Positions 18,990 through 20,380 of a stretch of 20,380 nucleotides of DNA are shown piece after piece. Each line of letters starts with the position of its first letter. Position 1 is the first letter of the stretch. The notes below the pieces were generated by a model. That model saw only the letters and a list, made by a program, of their open reading frames with translations, had not been told where the DNA came from and searched no databases. The stretch is from positions 1 to 20,380 of the forward strand of contig CAZGHS010000018.1 in assembly GCA_964525495.1 (NCBI GenBank), read 5' to 3'. The position numbers and the translations under genes were made by a program. Source of the stretch: CAZGHS01 sp964525495. Its GTDB lineage: Bacteria; Patescibacteriota; Microgenomatia; JALYQM01.

Positions 18990-19649
18990 TTAGTTTGTTG
19001 TGATTTTTATACGAGATTGTGTGACTACTACTTCCTTTCGTTCTGATTGTTTGGTTTGAAGTTTGTAAAGCTTACTGCCTTCTAATGTGAGAGCTTGAGA
19101 TGAAAGAAATGTTGCGGATCCACTAGTCGTGGAGAGATCTGATCCGATCACAGGTTGACTGTCGGTTATGTTAAATAGTCTGACATAACCGATACCTGTT
19201 GAGGATGGAACGCTGAAGGTTGCTTCAAAATTAATAGATTTAATATTTTCGAACTGATGCAGATTGATTGTTTTCTCAGCGTTAGGTAAATCACTCCAGT
19301 CATAACCCGCTGATTGTCCACTGCCGATTGCTATGAAGAACTCTCTTGATTGAGTTGGGGCGCTGGTTGGTGTTTGCTTGCTAATTGTGGTTTGTGATAC
19401 TGGTCTGGTTGTCGCTAAGGTAATTGAGGCCGTTGCGCTTTTTACTATATTTTTGACACATGTTTCATCGCAGGCGATTGGAGTTAGTGTAGGTGTCAGA
19501 GTTTGATCTGACTGAGTGGGTGTTGGAGTTGATTGCGTTGGCGTGTTTTGTGAGGTTTTGTTATTCGCAAAAAGTGTGTAGTTAAGCGCGAGAAGGTTTA
19601 CACCGATTAGTACTAATACAATTATGGTTATTATCTTGAATCGATCCAT
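18990..19649 (-). CDS. Membrane-anchored surface protein with Thr/Pro linker
   Basis: This 219-residue protein has an uncleaved-looking N-terminal helix (MDRFKIITIIVLVLIGVNLL). A long low-complexity region rich in Thr, Pro, Ser and Gln follows (about residues 30-100), interrupted by IACDETCVKNIV with two cysteines that could form a disulfide. The C-terminal half is beta-rich, with FFIAIGSGQSAGYDWSD, then a span of alternating hydrophobic residues. It resembles a small surface sandwich domain on a linker. No family is recognised. TATACT (19661-19656) lies 6 nt before the ATG, giving a leaderless mRNA. It follows the frameshifted gene by 14 nt and may share its function. Confidence 0.72.
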   Translation of the reverse strand: MDRFKIITIIVLVLIGVNLLALNYTLFANNKTSQNTPTQSTPTPTQSDQTLTPTLTPIACDETCVKNIVKSATASITLATTRPVSQTTISKQTPTSAPTQSREFFIAIGSGQSAGYDWSDLPNAEKTINLHQFENIKSINFEATFSVPSSTGIGYVRLFNITDSQPVIGSDLSTTSGSATFLSSQALTLEGSKLYKLQTKQSERKEVVVTQSRIKITTN

Positions 19650-19655
19650 CTTTTT

Positions 19656-19661
19656 AGTATA
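19656..19661 (-). promoter_or_regulatory. -10 box, leaderless start of the 19649 gene
   Basis: TATACT on the minus strand, then 6 nt, then ATG. The box lies just after the stop of the upstream gene (19664), so the -35 region lies inside that gene. Confidence 0.5.
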
Positions 19662-19663
19662 GC

Positions 19664-20315
19664 TTATTTAAATTTAATTGTTTTAACCATAGTATCGAGT
19701 TGTTTTTCTAGCGCTGAATCTCGCTCTGAGGTTGTAACATGAACTCCAAATGATCCGTCGGAACTTGGATCCTTGGTGTAATAGTCGTAGCTAAAATATC
19801 CTTCACCGTGTCGTATCCATTTTTTGCCTTGATGGTCACCAATTGTGATATCTGATTCTTCTTGAAGATCGTTCTAAATTCAGCGGTGTAAACGAAATAG
19901 TGTGATCGGTTGAGTCCGGTATCCCAAGATTTATAACTTCTTTTACTGTGCCTGGTGTGAGGGGTTGATTGGTTGGATCCCAGTTGCTGGGGTAAGAGAA
20001 GGATATGGCTATCCCAGAGTACGACTTGATGGTAATAGGTTGATTAGGTGAGGCCGATGGTTTGGAACTTGAGTTTGGAGGGGTTGTAGGAAGAACATGA
20101 GGTGATTCGTCGGGGAGAATTTCCATAAAGGTTTGACCATTTTTAGCTCTACATTGGCGAGGATACGATTCCATGATTGGGTTACCTGCTTTCTCGCATT
20201 CTTCAAAGGAGGTTACAGTTTCGGTTGGTGTGTTGAGCACAAATGCGCCCGTGATTACGATGCCTAAGAATAGCAGGCCGGCGATGATGAGGGCGACTTT
20301 TTCGGTTTTGTGCAT
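19664..20315 (-). pseudogene. Frameshifted anchored protein with PsbP-like domain
   Basis: The frame from ATG 20315 begins MHKTEKVALIIAGLLFLGIV, an anchor. It continues with SFEECEKAGNPIMESYPRQC, a small Cys motif met in many anchored proteins of such genomes, a Pro/Ser linker and a beta-sandwich start (IAISFSYPSNW). It breaks off at a TGA at 19836. Read with one base skipped near 19870-19880, the next frame continues sensibly: DLQEESDITIGDHQGKKW, then GYFSYDYYTKDPSSDGSFGV and a final helix ending KTIKFK, with TAA at 19666-19664. The domain order matches the PsbP-like fold of small lipoproteins. The intact product would be about 216 residues. The shift may be a real mutation or a sequence error. 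TATTCT lies 7 nt before the ATG. Confidence 0.7.
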
Positions 20316-20322
20316 AGTTAAT

Positions 20323-20328
20323 AGAATA
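20323..20328 (-). promoter_or_regulatory. -10 box of the 20315 gene
   Basis: TATTCT on the minus strand is followed by 7 nt and ATG. No clear -35 is visible. Bases 20329-20380 hold no gene start that I can support. Confidence 0.4.
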
Positions 20329-20380
20329 GCTTAATAAGGAGAATATATAAACCCAATGCGTAGGTATGTATAAAGATCCA

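Noticed and set aside
19860..19885. Programmed ribosomal frameshift in the 20315 gene
   Set aside because: The needed shift is one base forward, and I see no heptameric slippery site, stimulatory hairpin or Shine-Dalgarno-like element, so mutation or sequence error is more likely.
1..20380. CRISPR array, insertion sequence or prophage genes
   Set aside because: No regularly spaced repeats, transposase, integrase or phage structural genes were seen on either strand.

Overview
The window is a compact bacterial chromosome segment with moderate-to-low GC, about 24 protein-coding genes and no rRNA, tRNA, CRISPR array or insertion sequence that I can recognise. The standard bacterial code fits: TAA and TAG stops dominate, and the Nudix gene ends in TGA. 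Several features together suggest a candidate-phyla-radiation (Patescibacteria-like) genome or a similarly streamlined bacterium: tiny intergenic gaps, overlapping convergent genes, small anchored proteins with Ser/Thr/Pro linkers, a C-x-G-x-P-x-M-x-SYPRQC type motif near 20200, and many start codons lying 6-10 nt behind a TATAAT-like box. That placement is an inference; no marker gene here proves it.

Layout. 1-343 (-) is a partial membrane protein. 413-1598 (+) is a Nudix hydrolase overlapping an aldose-1-epimerase-like gene, followed by a lipoprotein (1628-2257) and a bidirectional terminator. 2320-3735 (-) is an alanine-aminotransferase-type enzyme, divergent from a secreted helical protein (3836-4342) whose perfect Shine-Dalgarno sequence sits in a hairpin. 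Next come TerC (4412-5332), a divergent cold-shock-like protein (5463-5699) and a small zinc ribbon (5825-6094). 6091-7579 (-) is a nucleotidyltransferase/metallophosphoesterase operon. 7710-7967 (-) is a small membrane protein and 8206-10443 (+) a large hybrid-free sensor histidine kinase. A palindromic intergenic element (10454-10624) precedes msrA (-). 11178-14080 (+) pairs a small deoxyribosyltransferase-like protein with an MgtA-type P-ATPase. 14077-15476 (-) is a ferric-reductase-like flavocytochrome plus a coupled 33-residue membrane peptide. Then come an RsuA/RluB pseudouridine synthase, a PIG-L/LmbE deacetylase, a class-A beta-lactamase-fold hydrolase, an HxlR regulator divergent from an NAD(P)H-FMN reductase, and two anchored surface proteins, the last apparently frameshifted.

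Themes. Redox and stress functions recur: MsrA, FMN reductase with an HxlR regulator carrying N-terminal cysteines, an NADPH-oxidase-like reductase, and MutT-like Nudix. So do metal handling (MgtA, TerC, small zinc ribbon) and envelope sensing (Cache-HAMP-PAS kinase). The expression architecture stands out most. One set of genes appears to be leaderless. A second set has Shine-Dalgarno sequences, two of them inside predicted hairpins. Plus-strand G excess persists through minus-strand genes in samples, so the window probably lies within one replichore. No gene-free stretch exceeds 300 bases; the longest are 7968-8205 and 10444-10616, and both are described.
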